From NCBI GenBank assembly GCA_016873495.1, contig VGXC01000017.1:1-64000 (forward strand): a stretch of DNA of 64,000 nt, written 5' to 3'. Position numbers and translations under genes: made by a program. The notes under the pieces are model-generated. The model searched no databases. It saw only the letters and a list, made by a program, of their open reading frames with translations, and had not been told where the DNA came from. This document shows, one piece after another, positions 8,094-16,730 of the stretch (positions are counted from its first letter, which is position 1; each line of letters starts with the position of its first letter). The stretch is from Nitrospira sp. GTDB lineage: Bacteria > Nitrospirota > Nitrospiria > Nitrospirales > Nitrospiraceae.

Positions 8094-9722
8094 ATGATGA
8101 TCGCACGCTTACGAATGAGGCCGGGCCGGTCGCGTATCATTCCCGTCTGCGCCAGGAGCGCAGGGTTGTTTCTGCTGGCGCTGATTGTGTCGGCTTGCAA
8201 CAGCGACTGGCTGCCGCACGTGGACCTGGCACCTGAGTATCAACCGCCCCAATATGTCGTCCCCGCCTCATGGCGTGGGGCGAGTCCCTTCGTCGAGGCG
8301 AAGCCATCGGACGGCGAACTGCGTCCGGACTGGTGGAAGCTGTACGACGATCCGGTCCTGAACAAGATTGAAGAACAGGCCCTGGCGGCCAACCCGAACC
8401 TGCAGGCGGCCGCCGAGCGCTTCGTCCAGGCGCGCGATATGATGATGAAGGCCCGCTCGCGCCGCATCCCGCAGGCCGGCGTGGGATTCGGCGCCTCGAA
8501 CAATAGGCAATCCCCCGACACGCTGTTCCGCGCCCCCGACAGTCCGCTCCGCGAATCGGACGTGCTCATCTCGGGGCTCGCGTCATGGGAGCCGGACTTC
8601 TGGTCGACGATCCGCAATGCGACGCGCGTGGAGACCTATCGGGCCGAACAGCGCGCCGCCGAATACGGGCTCGCGCGCCTCAGCCTGCAAGCGGAAATCG
8701 CGGCGAACTATTTCACGCTGCGCGGCTACGACGCGCAGGATGCGATCTACACCCAGTCGATCGACCTCTACAAACATTCGCTCGACATCGTCAACACCCA
8801 GTTTGCCGGCGGGATCGCGTCGGCGCTCGACGTCGCCCGGGTCGAATCTCTGCTGTTCAGCACGGAGACGAAGAAAGCCCAGATTGAGGGAAAACGCCAG
8901 GTGATCGAACATGCGATCGCCATTCTCGTCAATATGGCGCCGGCCAATTTCACCATCGAGCCGGTGGATGAGCTTCGCATGCCGAATTACACGATTCCGA
9001 AGACGATCCCGTCCACCTTGCTTGAGCGCCGGCCAGACATCGCCGAGATGGAACGCCGGATGGCGCAGGCGAATCGCGAAATCGGCATCGCCCGCGCCGC
9101 TTTTTTCCCCGATGTGCGGTTCCGGGTCGGCGGGGGATTCGAAGATACCGGCTTCAACCTGGTCCGGCTTGCCGAAAGTTTCTGGTCCTACGGCTCCACC
9201 GTGTCGCTGCCGCTCTTTCAGGGCGGGTATCGCCGCGCCCAGTTGCAGCAATCCTGGTCGGCCTACCGCGAGACGGAAGACCGGTACCGTGCGACGGTGC
9301 TCAACGCGTTTCGCGAAGTCGAGAACGAGTTGAGCCTGACGAACCGGCTGACCCTCGCGGCCAATCGGCAGGACGCCACCGTCGGGGCCACGCTGAAAAC
9401 GCAAGAGCTGTCCATGGAGCTCTATCAGGGCGGGCTCATTTCCAGCCTCGATCTCATTTACGCACAAGTCAACACGCTCACGGCGCGCATCGAGGCCGTG
9501 GAGATCAAGGCCGAACTGCTGAGAGCCACGGCGACCCTTATCCGCGCGCTCGGCGGGGGCTGGAACCGCAAGCAATTGCCCGCCGACGAGGAGATCCAGC
9601 CTTTCGATACCCTCGAATATAACTTTGACAAACTCAAAAAGCCGCCGCCCGCCGGGGGCATCGATGTCAACGCGAGCGATAACTGGGTGAATAATGATTT
9701 AACCACCCCCTCCGTTCCGTAA
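8094..9722 (+). CDS. Outer-membrane efflux lipoprotein (NodT/OprM family)
   Basis: About 542 residues with a lipoprotein signal (hydrophobic run ending LIVSAC) and two repeats of the outer-membrane efflux (TolC-like) fold, each with long coiled helices; typical motifs include LAANPNLQAAAERFVQAR and LLERRPDIAEMERRMAQANREIGIARAAFFP. It forms the exit duct of the RND system. ATG 8094 is chosen as giving a normal signal peptide; the open frame extends to 8028 inside the adaptor gene. No clear Shine-Dalgarno is seen, consistent with coupling. Confidence 0.92.
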   Translation: MMIARLRMRPGRSRIIPVCARSAGLFLLALIVSACNSDWLPHVDLAPEYQPPQYVVPASWRGASPFVEAKPSDGELRPDWWKLYDDPVLNKIEEQALAANPNLQAAAERFVQARDMMMKARSRRIPQAGVGFGASNNRQSPDTLFRAPDSPLRESDVLISGLASWEPDFWSTIRNATRVETYRAEQRAAEYGLARLSLQAEIAANYFTLRGYDAQDAIYTQSIDLYKHSLDIVNTQFAGGIASALDVARVESLLFSTETKKAQIEGKRQVIEHAIAILVNMAPANFTIEPVDELRMPNYTIPKTIPSTLLERRPDIAEMERRMAQANREIGIARAAFFPDVRFRVGGGFEDTGFNLVRLAESFWSYGSTVSLPLFQGGYRRAQLQQSWSAYRETEDRYRATVLNAFREVENELSLTNRLTLAANRQDATVGATLKTQELSMELYQGGLISSLDLIYAQVNTLTARIEAVEIKAELLRATATLIRALGGGWNRKQLPADEEIQPFDTLEYNFDKLKKPPPAGGIDVNASDNWVNNDLTTPSVP

Positions 9723-9917
9723 CCGTCGTTCAGACGCTTGGCCCTGCCTCCGATTTCGCGATCCAGCCACCATGCCGGAGCGCCCATCACGTAGTGGATT
9801 GGCAAGCACCGTGATAGGTTGCACTCACGAAGAGTGCGTGACGGGTTCCCGCCGCTGAAATAAATGACAGGCGGTGGGTCTAGCTTTTTCGCAGTTGTAA
9901 AGAGATAGGACGAAGTA

Positions 9918-9994
9918 TGGGGTGAGTGACGGGTTTCGAACCCGCGACCTCCTGAGCCACAGTCAGGCGCTCTGACCAGCTGAGCTACACCCAC
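9918..9994 (-). tRNA. tRNA-His (GTG anticodon)
   Basis: The minus strand folds into a full cloverleaf. The acceptor stem is GTGGGTG/CACTCAC, the anticodon stem-loop is CCTGA-CTGTGGC-TCAGG giving anticodon GTG, and the T-loop is GGTTCGAAACC. The 3' CCA is encoded (9920-9918). The discriminator base is C and a G precedes position 1 (9995), the G-1:C73 pair that identifies histidine tRNAs. Confidence 0.95.
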
Positions 9995-10112
9995 CATCCG
10001 AGGACGTATCGGAGGATACGTGGCAGGGGGTCATCTTAACAAATGGGCGGATGGGCCGCAAGACGGCTCGCCAGGGCGAGTCGCGGGAGCACGGAGGGTG
10101 GCGGAGCCGAGG

Positions 10113-10496
10113 TCAGCGGTGCGAGTGGGTCGGGTGGAGGCGGGAGGAACGCTCGCCTTCACCCGATGGCCGGAGTGGCACAACCCCGGCCCCCAACTCA
10201 CACCTGTCTGATCGGTCGGTCATGCGGCTTTCTTGAGCGTGGGGTTCGGCTCCAGCGCGCCCGGATCCTCCTGCACGGAGGGTATATCCTCGCGCTCGGA
10301 GCCGGCACCCAGGAGCGCCATCCCGGCCACAAAAATGATCCAGGCGATGGCCCAATTTCTCATGGTGACCCGGGTCCTTGCTGCCATCATCCTGCACGTC
10401 GGTTGTCTGCTCCTCGCCCCACAACACTGAGCCCAGCAGACTGCTCGCCAGCAGAAACAGTCCCCATCCTATGAGTGCGGCCACAATCAAGATCAT
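10113..10496 (-). CDS. Small membrane protein, doubtful C-terminus
   Basis: ATG 10496 follows AGAAGG and opens a clear membrane helix (MILIVAALIGWGLFLLASSL). After about residue 35 the translated sequence becomes Arg/Gly/His-rich and overlaps a second small gene in another frame for its remaining ~90 residues. The true product may therefore be much shorter, with a frameshift or a sequence error near 10370. No family is recognised. The roughly 300 bp between this start and the pyrF stop shows nothing recognisable. Confidence 0.4.
   Translation of the reverse strand: MILIVAALIGWGLFLLASSLLGSVLWGEEQTTDVQDDGSKDPGHHEKLGHRLDHFCGRDGAPGCRLRARGYTLRAGGSGRAGAEPHAQESRMTDRSDRCELGAGVVPLRPSGEGERSSRLHPTHSHR
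10220..10363 (-). CDS. Small exported or membrane-anchored protein (47 aa)
   Basis: ATG 10363 starts a frame with one hydrophobic helix (MRNWAIAWIIFVAGMALLGA) and an acidic, proline-containing tail ending in Lys-Lys-Ala-Ala. AAGGAC lies upstream at a rather long spacing. It is below usual ORF cut-offs, but its composition fits a real mini membrane protein better than the overlapping frame does. Function unknown. Confidence 0.45.
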   Translation of the reverse strand: MRNWAIAWIIFVAGMALLGAGSEREDIPSVQEDPGALEPNPTLKKAA

Positions 10497-10793
10497 CTTA
10501 CCTTCTCCCGGCTGCCCGATGTGCGCCTCGACTTCTGATTCGTTCAGTTGTGAGAGCGAGCAAGGGTCGGGCCAGAAGGAGACCAGAACCGCATCCATTG
10601 GCAAGCCCAGTGCAAGCCATTGTTTTATCTCAAAGATCACGTCTAAAAGGACACAAGCGAAGCGGCGGGAAACAGGGGTACCTCTTTCGGACTGTACGCA
10701 AATGGATAAATGGCCGATCTGAAATGATAGACGCGGACCGCGCGGACAGGTGTGGGCAATGGAAAGAAAAGAGGTGCGAAACGGACTGCCGGC

Positions 10794-11510
10794 TCAGACC
10801 GGACGGGCGTCGAAGGCTGCCTGCATCTCGGCCAGGACCTCCTGCGCCGCTTCTTTCGGCTCCTCCGCATCGCGGATGGGCCGCCCCACGACCAGGTAAT
10901 CCGATCCGGCCTTGATGGATTGTGTCGGGGTGGTGGGCCGCGCATGGTCATCCAGCCCCTTGCCCGCCGGCCTGATGCCGGGCGTGACGATGAGCAGTTT
11001 GGGGCCGACGTTGCGGCGGATGATGGCCGGCTCTTCGCCCGACGCCACCACGCCGTCGCAGCCCAATTCGGCGGCCAGCTTGGCCCGCGCCACCACCAGA
11101 TCGGCGACGCTCCATTGGATGCCCATGTCGCGCAGATCGGCGCTATCGAAGTTCGTGAGCACGGTGACGGCCAGCAACTTGAGCGGATGCTCTTCCCGCC
11201 CCTCGACGGCGGCGTTCAGGGCTTTGCGGTTGGCATGGACGGTCAGGAACTCCACGCCCAGCTCGGCCACGCGGGCCGTGGCCCGGCGCACCGTCTCGTC
11301 GATGTCCAGGAACTTGAGGTCCAGGAACACTCGGTTGCCTCGGTCCAGCGCGCGCTTGACGATGTCGGGACCCGCCGCCGTATAGAGTTCGAGCCCGATT
11401 TTGACGAACCGGACCGTCCCCTCCACGCGGCGCATGAGCCGGTCGGCTTCTTCGGCCGACGGCACGTCCAGGGCCAGAATCAACCGATCGTGAGCGGCAA
11501 TCCTGGACAT
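10794..11510 (-). CDS. pyrF: Orotidine 5'-phosphate decarboxylase
   Basis: 238 residues. Last step of de novo UMP synthesis: OMP to UMP plus CO2. The N-terminal LILALDVPS, the catalytic DLKFLDI (Asp-x-Lys-x-x-Asp) and the C-terminal phosphate-gripping VVGRPI are all present. Its ATG overlaps the stop of the upstream lipoprotein gene (TGATG), so the two are cotranslated. The function is cytosolic and housekeeping. Confidence 0.95.
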   Translation of the reverse strand: MSRIAAHDRLILALDVPSAEEADRLMRRVEGTVRFVKIGLELYTAAGPDIVKRALDRGNRVFLDLKFLDIDETVRRATARVAELGVEFLTVHANRKALNAAVEGREEHPLKLLAVTVLTNFDSADLRDMGIQWSVADLVVARAKLAAELGCDGVVASGEEPAIIRRNVGPKLLIVTPGIRPAGKGLDDHARPTTPTQSIKAGSDYLVVGRPIRDAEEPKEAAQEVLAEMQAAFDARPV

Positions 11511-11842
11511 CAGTTGATGGCTCCGCAGTCTTTGCTGTTGGTCTGCCAACCCTTGAGCACCTTCTTGTCGTCGAAGAGCAGCTCGTAGTTGTAACATATT
11601 TCTGCGTCCGTATTGGCATAGGTCAGATAGGTCGCGGTGCTCACGTGGATGATATAGATCCACTTGGTCTCGCCGTTGTCCAATGCATAGCGATGATCGG
11701 GGGGGCCCAAGCGGGCCGTCACTTCGTCCTGTGTAGCTTTCCCGACGTTCTCCTTGAAGTAGGCGTCCGGCAGGCCCATGCAGGCCGCCAGCACCGCCGA
11801 GAGGGCGAGGACCAAGGCCAGGGTTGTGATGGATTTGCTCAT
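11510..11842 (-). CDS. Small lipoprotein, SmpA/OmlA (BamE)-like
   Basis: 110 residues with a lipoprotein signal ending VLAAC and the pattern GKATQDEVTARLGPPDHRY. This resembles the small two-strand fold of SmpA/OmlA lipoproteins, where a glycine- and proline-containing motif precedes a tryptophan strand (TKWIYI). BamE itself helps outer-membrane protein assembly, but many unrelated lipoproteins share this fold, so the role is open. GAGG lies 7 nt upstream of the start. It is coupled to pyrF. Confidence 0.6.
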   Translation of the reverse strand: MSKSITTLALVLALSAVLAACMGLPDAYFKENVGKATQDEVTARLGPPDHRYALDNGETKWIYIIHVSTATYLTYANTDAEICYNYELLFDDKKVLKGWQTNSKDCGAIN

Positions 11843-11956
11843 GATTCCCTCGCGCTTGTGGAGCATCTCGCTCCCGGCACCCGGCTGCTTGACCGAGCCG
11901 CCATGCCTATGTTACAAGAACGCTCCTTTACACTCAGAATCAACGGAGAACATCCC

Positions 11957-12232
11957 ATGCCAGTTGTGCACAAGTCAACGATTAAGGCCGCGCGTCAGGC
12001 CCTCAAGCGCCACCAGCGGAATCGGACGATCCAGAGCTCGGTCAAAGGGATCCTGAAGAAGGTCCTGACCGCTGTGGAGGAGAAAAAGGCCGACGAAGCC
12101 AAGGCCGGGCTGCGCGAAGCCGCGTCGGCTCTGGGGAAAGCGGTCAGCAAAGGCGTCCTCAAGCCCAACACGGCGTCCAGACGGATTTCGCGCCTCACCG
12201 TCAAGGTCAACGCCCTCGCCGCCGCGAAGTAA
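11957..12232 (+). CDS. rpsT: 30S ribosomal protein S20
   Basis: 91 residues, Lys/Arg/Ala-rich, with the family opening HKSTIKAARQALKRHQRNR and C-terminal NTASRRISRL. S20 binds 16S rRNA and supports 30S assembly. ATG 11957 with GGAG 8 nt upstream gives the expected length; the frame is open far upstream but not coding. It converges on holA, matching the common leuS-lptE-holA / rpsT neighbourhood. Confidence 0.95.
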   Translation: MPVVHKSTIKAARQALKRHQRNRTIQSSVKGILKKVLTAVEEKKADEAKAGLREAASALGKAVSKGVLKPNTASRRISRLTVKVNALAAAK

Positions 12233-12255
12233 CTCCCCGTTTCATCGCGTTCAGC

Positions 12256-13308
12256 TCATCGCGCGCCGGCGCGCAAAGCGTCCTTCGGGCTCGCGCAGAG
12301 ATCCCATAACAGCGTCTCCAGCACGCGGGTCTTGGAGCCGCCGCTCGCCCCTTTCAACTTGGAATCCGTCTCCGCAAACTTCTCGAAGGCCGACCGGAGG
12401 CGGGCTTCGGAAAAGGATCGGCCCAGGTCAAACCCCCTCCCCCACTGCCCTCCCTGCTCCTTCGCCTTCCAGATCCGCCGGTACTGCCAGGCCAGCGCGC
12501 CCAGAATGCGCAAGGGATCTTCCCCCGCTTCCAGGTTGCGCGCGAGGATGCGCAGCGCCTGCGCCCGATTCTGCGCGCCGATCGCACCGGTCAAGTCGAA
12601 GACCGAGGCGCCCGACTCCGTGCCCTTGAGGGTCTGCACGTCGGCCGCTTTGACCGCGCGCCCCTCGCCCACATAGGCCGCCAGCTTCTCCAACTCGCGC
12701 CGGATCAGGTAGAGGGAGCCGCCGGCCATATCTTTCAACGACGCGGCCATGTCCTTGAGCAACAGCACGGCATCGTCCTCCACCTTCACGCCGACCCGGC
12801 CCGCCTCCGCCTTGATCCAGGCCGGCAACTGGCCCTCGGGCGGCGGGGCGCAGTCCACGAGAACCGCACGCTTCATGAGCGTCTGGGTGAACTTCCGCCG
12901 CTCGTCCATTTTCTTCCCCACCACGAAGACCAGCGCGGTGGTCTCGCAGGGCTCCTTCAGGTAATCCAGGAACTTTTCCCCCTCCGCCGCGGGCAGTTTG
13001 TCGGCCGCCTTGACCAGGATCAGCCGGCGCGACGCGAAGACGGGGGACTCCCCGGCACGGGATAGGATCTCCGATGCGTCGGTTTCATCTCCATAGAGGA
13101 GATCGTAGTTGAAGGCTTCCGTGCCGCTGCTGTCCGCGCCCTCGGCCCCGCCGAGCGCCGCCGCTTTGATCGCGGCGACCGCCTGATCCACCAGATAATC
13201 GTCCACCTCGAAACTGTCTTTTCTAGCCCCCCGCTTCTCGCCGGTGACCAGATAGAGGGGCGCCGCCCCGTCCTTGGCGATGGTGGAAAGGATATCTTGG
13301 AGTCGCAC
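12256..13308 (-). CDS. holA: DNA polymerase III delta subunit (clamp loader)
   Basis: 350 residues with the HolA layout: an N-terminal AAA-like domain (PLYLVTGEKRGARKDSF; the family lacks a functional P-loop), a middle lid, and a C-terminal collar with LARNLEAGEDPLRILGALAWQYR. Delta opens the beta clamp. A ~14-residue insertion rich in Gly/Ala (residues ~50-64) is unusual. It starts at GTG 13308 behind AGAGG. Third gene of the leuS-lptE-holA operon. Confidence 0.92.
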   Translation of the reverse strand: MRLQDILSTIAKDGAAPLYLVTGEKRGARKDSFEVDDYLVDQAVAAIKAAALGGAEGADSSGTEAFNYDLLYGDETDASEILSRAGESPVFASRRLILVKAADKLPAAEGEKFLDYLKEPCETTALVFVVGKKMDERRKFTQTLMKRAVLVDCAPPPEGQLPAWIKAEAGRVGVKVEDDAVLLLKDMAASLKDMAGGSLYLIRRELEKLAAYVGEGRAVKAADVQTLKGTESGASVFDLTGAIGAQNRAQALRILARNLEAGEDPLRILGALAWQYRRIWKAKEQGGQWGRGFDLGRSFSEARLRSAFEKFAETDSKLKGASGGSKTRVLETLLWDLCASPKDALRAGAR

Positions 13309-13326
13309 GTGAGCCTCTGACGATCG

Positions 13327-13977
13327 TTACTTGGCGGTCCCGCCATCCGGTTTGGCAGGAGCGGGAGCCGGTGGTTTCGTGCCTTGATCCAAGTGGGCCA
13401 GGAAGCGCGTGGCCAGATCCGCCGCGATCTGTCGGCCCGCCTGTTCCAGCGCCCGGTTTTGGAGCACGCGGTTGAACTGCAAATCGTTCGTCAGGAAAAA
13501 CTCGCCGGCGCCGATGGACTGCTGCGCCCAGATTTCCTTCCCCTGGCGCAGATCCTGCACCGTGGCCTTGACGGTCACCATCACCCGCTGCTCGAAGGTG
13601 GCGCTCTGGTTGAAACTGAGCGACGGCGTGGAGACCGCCACGATCTGCGTCTTCATGAATAAGTCGGCAGCGACCTTGTCGTTGACGACCTCCACTCCAC
13701 CGCCGGCAGAAAATTCGCGCCTCGTATAGGCGGTGAACTTTTGCTCCAGGTTCGGCTCGAAGGTATGGTTGTCGAACGGGGCGATGGCCAATTTCGGCGT
13801 CGGCCCCTTGGGCTTATCGGCTTGGGCGGAGGACGGCTTGCCGCCCACGACCGGCCCGGCCCCTTCCACCCGAAACTGGTAGCCGCAACCGGCCGTGAAC
13901 GGTAAAAAGTAAAAAGTGAACAGTGAAAAGTAAAGAGCCAATGGCACCCTGGACCGACTTCCTACCAGACCTTTCAC
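13327..13977 (-). CDS. lptE: LPS-assembly lipoprotein LptE
   Basis: About 216 residues: signal peptide, lipobox ending TAGC, then GYQFRVEG and the LptE-like body (LAIAPFDNHTFEPNLEQKFT). LptE plugs LptD and helps place LPS in the outer membrane. The position between leuS and holA is the classic one. The hydrophobic core of the signal peptide (about residues 14-28) is encoded by a 7-bp-periodic repeat. The candidate GTG start (13977) lies in a second array of the same unit in opposite orientation; a GTG ten codons later is an alternative start. Confidence 0.88.
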   Translation of the reverse strand: MKGLVGSRSRVPLALYFSLFTFYFLPFTAGCGYQFRVEGAGPVVGGKPSSAQADKPKGPTPKLAIAPFDNHTFEPNLEQKFTAYTRREFSAGGGVEVVNDKVAADLFMKTQIVAVSTPSLSFNQSATFEQRVMVTVKATVQDLRQGKEIWAQQSIGAGEFFLTNDLQFNRVLQNRALEQAGRQIAADLATRFLAHLDQGTKPPAPAPAKPDGGTAK

Positions 13978-13998
13978 TGTTTACCTTTCACTGTTCAC
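13895..13998. repeat. Inverted pair of 7-bp repeat arrays at the leuS-lptE border
   Basis: Positions 13895-13936 hold six consecutive 7-mers of the form GTGAAAA/GTAAAAA. Positions 13971-13998 hold four 7-mers of the complementary form (CTTTCAC, TGTTTAC). The two arrays can pair across the 34-bp gap. The first array encodes the lptE signal-peptide core; the second carries the likely lptE GTG start and its purine-rich ribosome binding site. Confidence 0.8.
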
Positions 13999-14012
13999 GG
14001 TTCGTCGGCTGA

Positions 14013-16454
14013 CTAGACGACAAAGTTCACGAGCTTTTTCGGCACATAAATCACTTTGCGCGGCGGTTTGCCCTGGAGCCATTCGACGAGCTTGGGGTCC
14101 TGCTGCGCCAGCGCGACGATCTCCGCTTCGCCGGCATCCGCCGCCACCTCGATTTTGCTCCGCAGTTTCCCGTTCACCTGGAGCGGGATCTCCAACCGCT
14201 CGCTCACGACCAGAGCCGGGTCATAAGCGGGCCAAGTCTGGTGGGAGACGCTGGACTGCTTGCCCAGCCGCTCCCAGAGTTCTTCGGCCAGGTGCGGGGC
14301 GAAGGGCGCCAGCAGGAGGAGGAACGGCTCCAACAGAGCCCGCGGCCGTTGATCGAGCTTGGTCATCTCGTTGGTGAAGACCATCATTTGTGCGATCGCC
14401 GTATTGAAATGCAGTGCGTCGATATCCTCCGTCACTTTTTTGATCGTCTGGTGCAGGATGCGTTGCTGGTCGGAGGTCGGCACGGCTCCGGTGACGGCCC
14501 GGCTCAGATGCCCCTCGTCATCCATGGCCAGCCGCCAGACCCGGTCCAGAAACCGGGTGATGCCCTCGACGCCCCGACTGCTCCAAGGCTTGGCCGCTTC
14601 CAAGGGCCCCATGAACATTTCATAGAGGCGCACGGCGTCCGCCCCGAACTGGTCCATCATGTCGTCCGGATTCACCACGTTGCCGCGCGACTTGGACATC
14701 TTCTGATTGTCTTCGCCCAACACCGTCCCCTGATGGACCAGCTTCTTGAACGGCTCCGGCTGGCTCACCACCCCGATGTCATGGAGCACCTTGTGCCAGA
14801 AGCGCGCGTAGAGGAGGTGCAGGACCGCATGTTCGCTGCCGCCGATGTAGAGGTCCACCGGCATCCAGTAGCGCTCTTTGGCCTGGTCCACGAGGCGCCG
14901 GTCGTTCGCGGGATCGATGAAGCGCAGGTAGTACCAGCAAGAGCCGGCCCACTGGGGCATGGTGTTGGTCTCGCGGCGAGCCGGTCGGCCCGAAGCCGGG
15001 TCAGTGGTCTGGAGCCAGTCGGTCAGGTTGGCAAGCGGGCTCTCGCCGCTCCCCGAAGGTTTGAAGATCGTCGATTCGGGCAACCGCAACGGCAACTGGT
15101 CCTCCGGCAGGGGCCGAGGCTCTCCATCCACCCAGACGATGGGAAAGGGTTCGCCCCAATAACGCTGCCGGGCGAAGAGCCAATCGCGCAGCTTGTAGTT
15201 GACGGCCTTGCGGCCCTTGCCCGAAGACTCCAGCCAGGCGGTGATCTTCGGAATGGCATCGGCGGGCAGAAGGCCGTCGATCGAGAAGGACCCGTCCGGC
15301 GTGGTGGAATTGATGACCGTCCCGCGCCCCTGATCTACGAACGCTTCTCGTGCAATGTTTCCCCCGGCGACGACTTCCCGGATCGGCAACCGATAGGTGC
15401 GGGCGAACTGCCAGTCCCGTTCGTCATGGGCGGGCACCGCCATGATCGCGCCGGTGCCGTAGCTCATCAGCACATAGTCGGCGATCCAGACGGGCAGCCG
15501 CTCCCCGTTCACGGGATTGATCGCATAGCCGCCCGTGAAGCAGCCGGTTTTCTCCTTTTCCAGCTCCTGCCGTTGCAGATCGCTCTTGCGCGCTGCGGCT
15601 TCACGATAGGCCGTCACCTCGGAGCGATGCGAGGCGGTCGTCACCGCCTCCACCAGCGGATGCTCGGGCGCCAGCACCATATACGTCACGCCGAAAAGGG
15701 TGTCGGGTCTGGTGGTAAAGATCCGGAGGTTGCCGTGGACGTCGGCCAGGGGAAACTCCACTTCGGCGCCGATCGAGCGGCTGATCCAGTTTTTTTGCAT
15801 TTCCAACGTACTGGTCGGCCAATCCACCAGCGTCAGGTCATCCAACAGGCGGTCCGCATAGGCCGTGATCTTCAACACCCACTGACGCATGGGTTTGCGG
15901 ACGACCTCGAAGCCGCCGACCTCGCTCTTCCCGTCCACGATCTCTTCGTTGGCCAGCACCGTACCCAAAGCCGGACACCAGTTCACCGGTACCTCCGCCA
16001 CATAGGCCAGGCCCCGCTCGAAGAGTTTCAGAAAGATCCATTGGGTCCAGCGGTAGTAGTCCGGGTCGGTCGTGCTGAACTCGCGTTCCCAATCGTAGGA
16101 GAGCCCCGCGCGCTTCATCTGGCGCCGGAAGGTGGCGATATTCTGGGCGGTCGTGACGGCCGGGTGGATGCCGGTCTTCACCGCATACTGCTCCGCCGGC
16201 AGGCCGAAGGCGTCCCAGCCCATCGGGTGCAGGACGTTGAAGCCCTGCATCCGTTTGTAGCGAGAGACGATGTCCGTGGCCGTGTAGCCCTCGAGATGGC
16301 CGACATGCAGGCCGGAGCCGGAGGGATAGGGAAACATGTCGAGGCAGTAAAACTTGGGTTTGCCCGGATCGTCCGTCACGCGGAACGTCCGGTGCACTTC
16401 CCAATAGGCCTGCCACTTGGCCTCGATCGCCCGATGGTCGTAGGTTTTACTCAT
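14013..16454 (-). CDS. leuS: Leucyl-tRNA synthetase
   Basis: 813 residues, normal for bacterial LeuRS. The HIGH-like motif is in [17 protein letters not shown] (residues ~42-58), the CP1 editing domain follows (threonine-rich region, [15 protein letters not shown]), and KMSKSRGNV is the class I catalytic loop. It charges tRNA-Leu. First gene of the leuS-lptE-holA operon; a hairpin with a short T-run lies about 35 nt upstream. Confidence 0.97.
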   Translation of the reverse strand: MSKTYDHRAIEAKWQAYWEVHRTFRVTDDPGKPKFYCLDMFPYPSGSGLHVGHLEGYTATDIVSRYKRMQGFNVLHPMGWDAFGLPAEQYAVKTGIHPAVTTAQNIATFRRQMKRAGLSYDWEREFSTTDPDYYRWTQWIFLKLFERGLAYVAEVPVNWCPALGTVLANEEIVDGKSEVGGFEVVRKPMRQWVLKITAYADRLLDDLTLVDWPTSTLEMQKNWISRSIGAEVEFPLADVHGNLRIFTTRPDTLFGVTYMVLAPEHPLVEAVTTASHRSEVTAYREAAARKSDLQRQELEKEKTGCFTGGYAINPVNGERLPVWIADYVLMSYGTGAIMAVPAHDERDWQFARTYRLPIREVVAGGNIAREAFVDQGRGTVINSTTPDGSFSIDGLLPADAIPKITAWLESSGKGRKAVNYKLRDWLFARQRYWGEPFPIVWVDGEPRPLPEDQLPLRLPESTIFKPSGSGESPLANLTDWLQTTDPASGRPARRETNTMPQWAGSCWYYLRFIDPANDRRLVDQAKERYWMPVDLYIGGSEHAVLHLLYARFWHKVLHDIGVVSQPEPFKKLVHQGTVLGEDNQKMSKSRGNVVNPDDMMDQFGADAVRLYEMFMGPLEAAKPWSSRGVEGITRFLDRVWRLAMDDEGHLSRAVTGAVPTSDQQRILHQTIKKVTEDIDALHFNTAIAQMMVFTNEMTKLDQRPRALLEPFLLLLAPFAPHLAEELWERLGKQSSVSHQTWPAYDPALVVSERLEIPLQVNGKLRSKIEVAADAGEAEIVALAQQDPKLVEWLQGKPPRKVIYVPKKLVNFVV

Positions 16455-16487
16455 GAATCACGAACGTCCGAACATCATACCGTCTAA

Positions 16488-16526
16488 AAGTCTTCAAGTC
16501 CGTCAAACTCTATGACGTGAAGACTT
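16488..16526 (-). promoter_or_regulatory. Stem-loop in the leuS leader, built from 7-bp repeats
   Basis: A nine-base inverted repeat (AAGTCTTCA at 16488-16496, TGAAGACTT at 16518-16526) encloses a second five-base pair (CGTCA/TGACG). Read in the leuS direction, the stem is followed by TTTT, so it could act as a terminator or attenuator. The arms show a 7-bp periodicity (AAGTC every seven bases), like the other border arrays in this window. No T-box motif was found. Confidence 0.45.
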
Positions 16527-16730
16527 GCCGACTTTCGGACCATCGTTGCGACGCGAATCTAACATAGACCGCCAGGGGTCACAAGATTCCGGAACTCGTT
16601 CGCCTGGACATCGTCCCATGAACTACGCTAGGCTACAGGGCGGTCAGGCGGTCCGTCGGCTCGCCCGGTCATGTCACGATCGGCGCGCGGCCACGATACT
16701 CGAATGCCTCGGAATCCGATGAGGTGAGGC

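Noticed and set aside
9821-9837. Terminator after the RND operon (GCACTC-ACGAA-GAGTGC)
   Set aside because: The stem is only 6 bp, about 100 bp from the stop, and no T-run follows; too weak to call.
9458-9997. Minus-strand ORF beginning MVGVAQLVRAPDCGSGG
   Set aside because: Its N-terminus is the well-known spurious translation of a tRNA gene (tRNA-His here), and the rest is antisense to the outer-membrane factor.
13895-13998. CRISPR array
   Set aside because: The repeats are 7 bp long and contiguous, with no spacers and no cas genes nearby.
14241-16487. 748-codon ORF antisense to leuS
   Set aside because: leuS is certain on the other strand; the antisense frame is open only because of high third-position GC.
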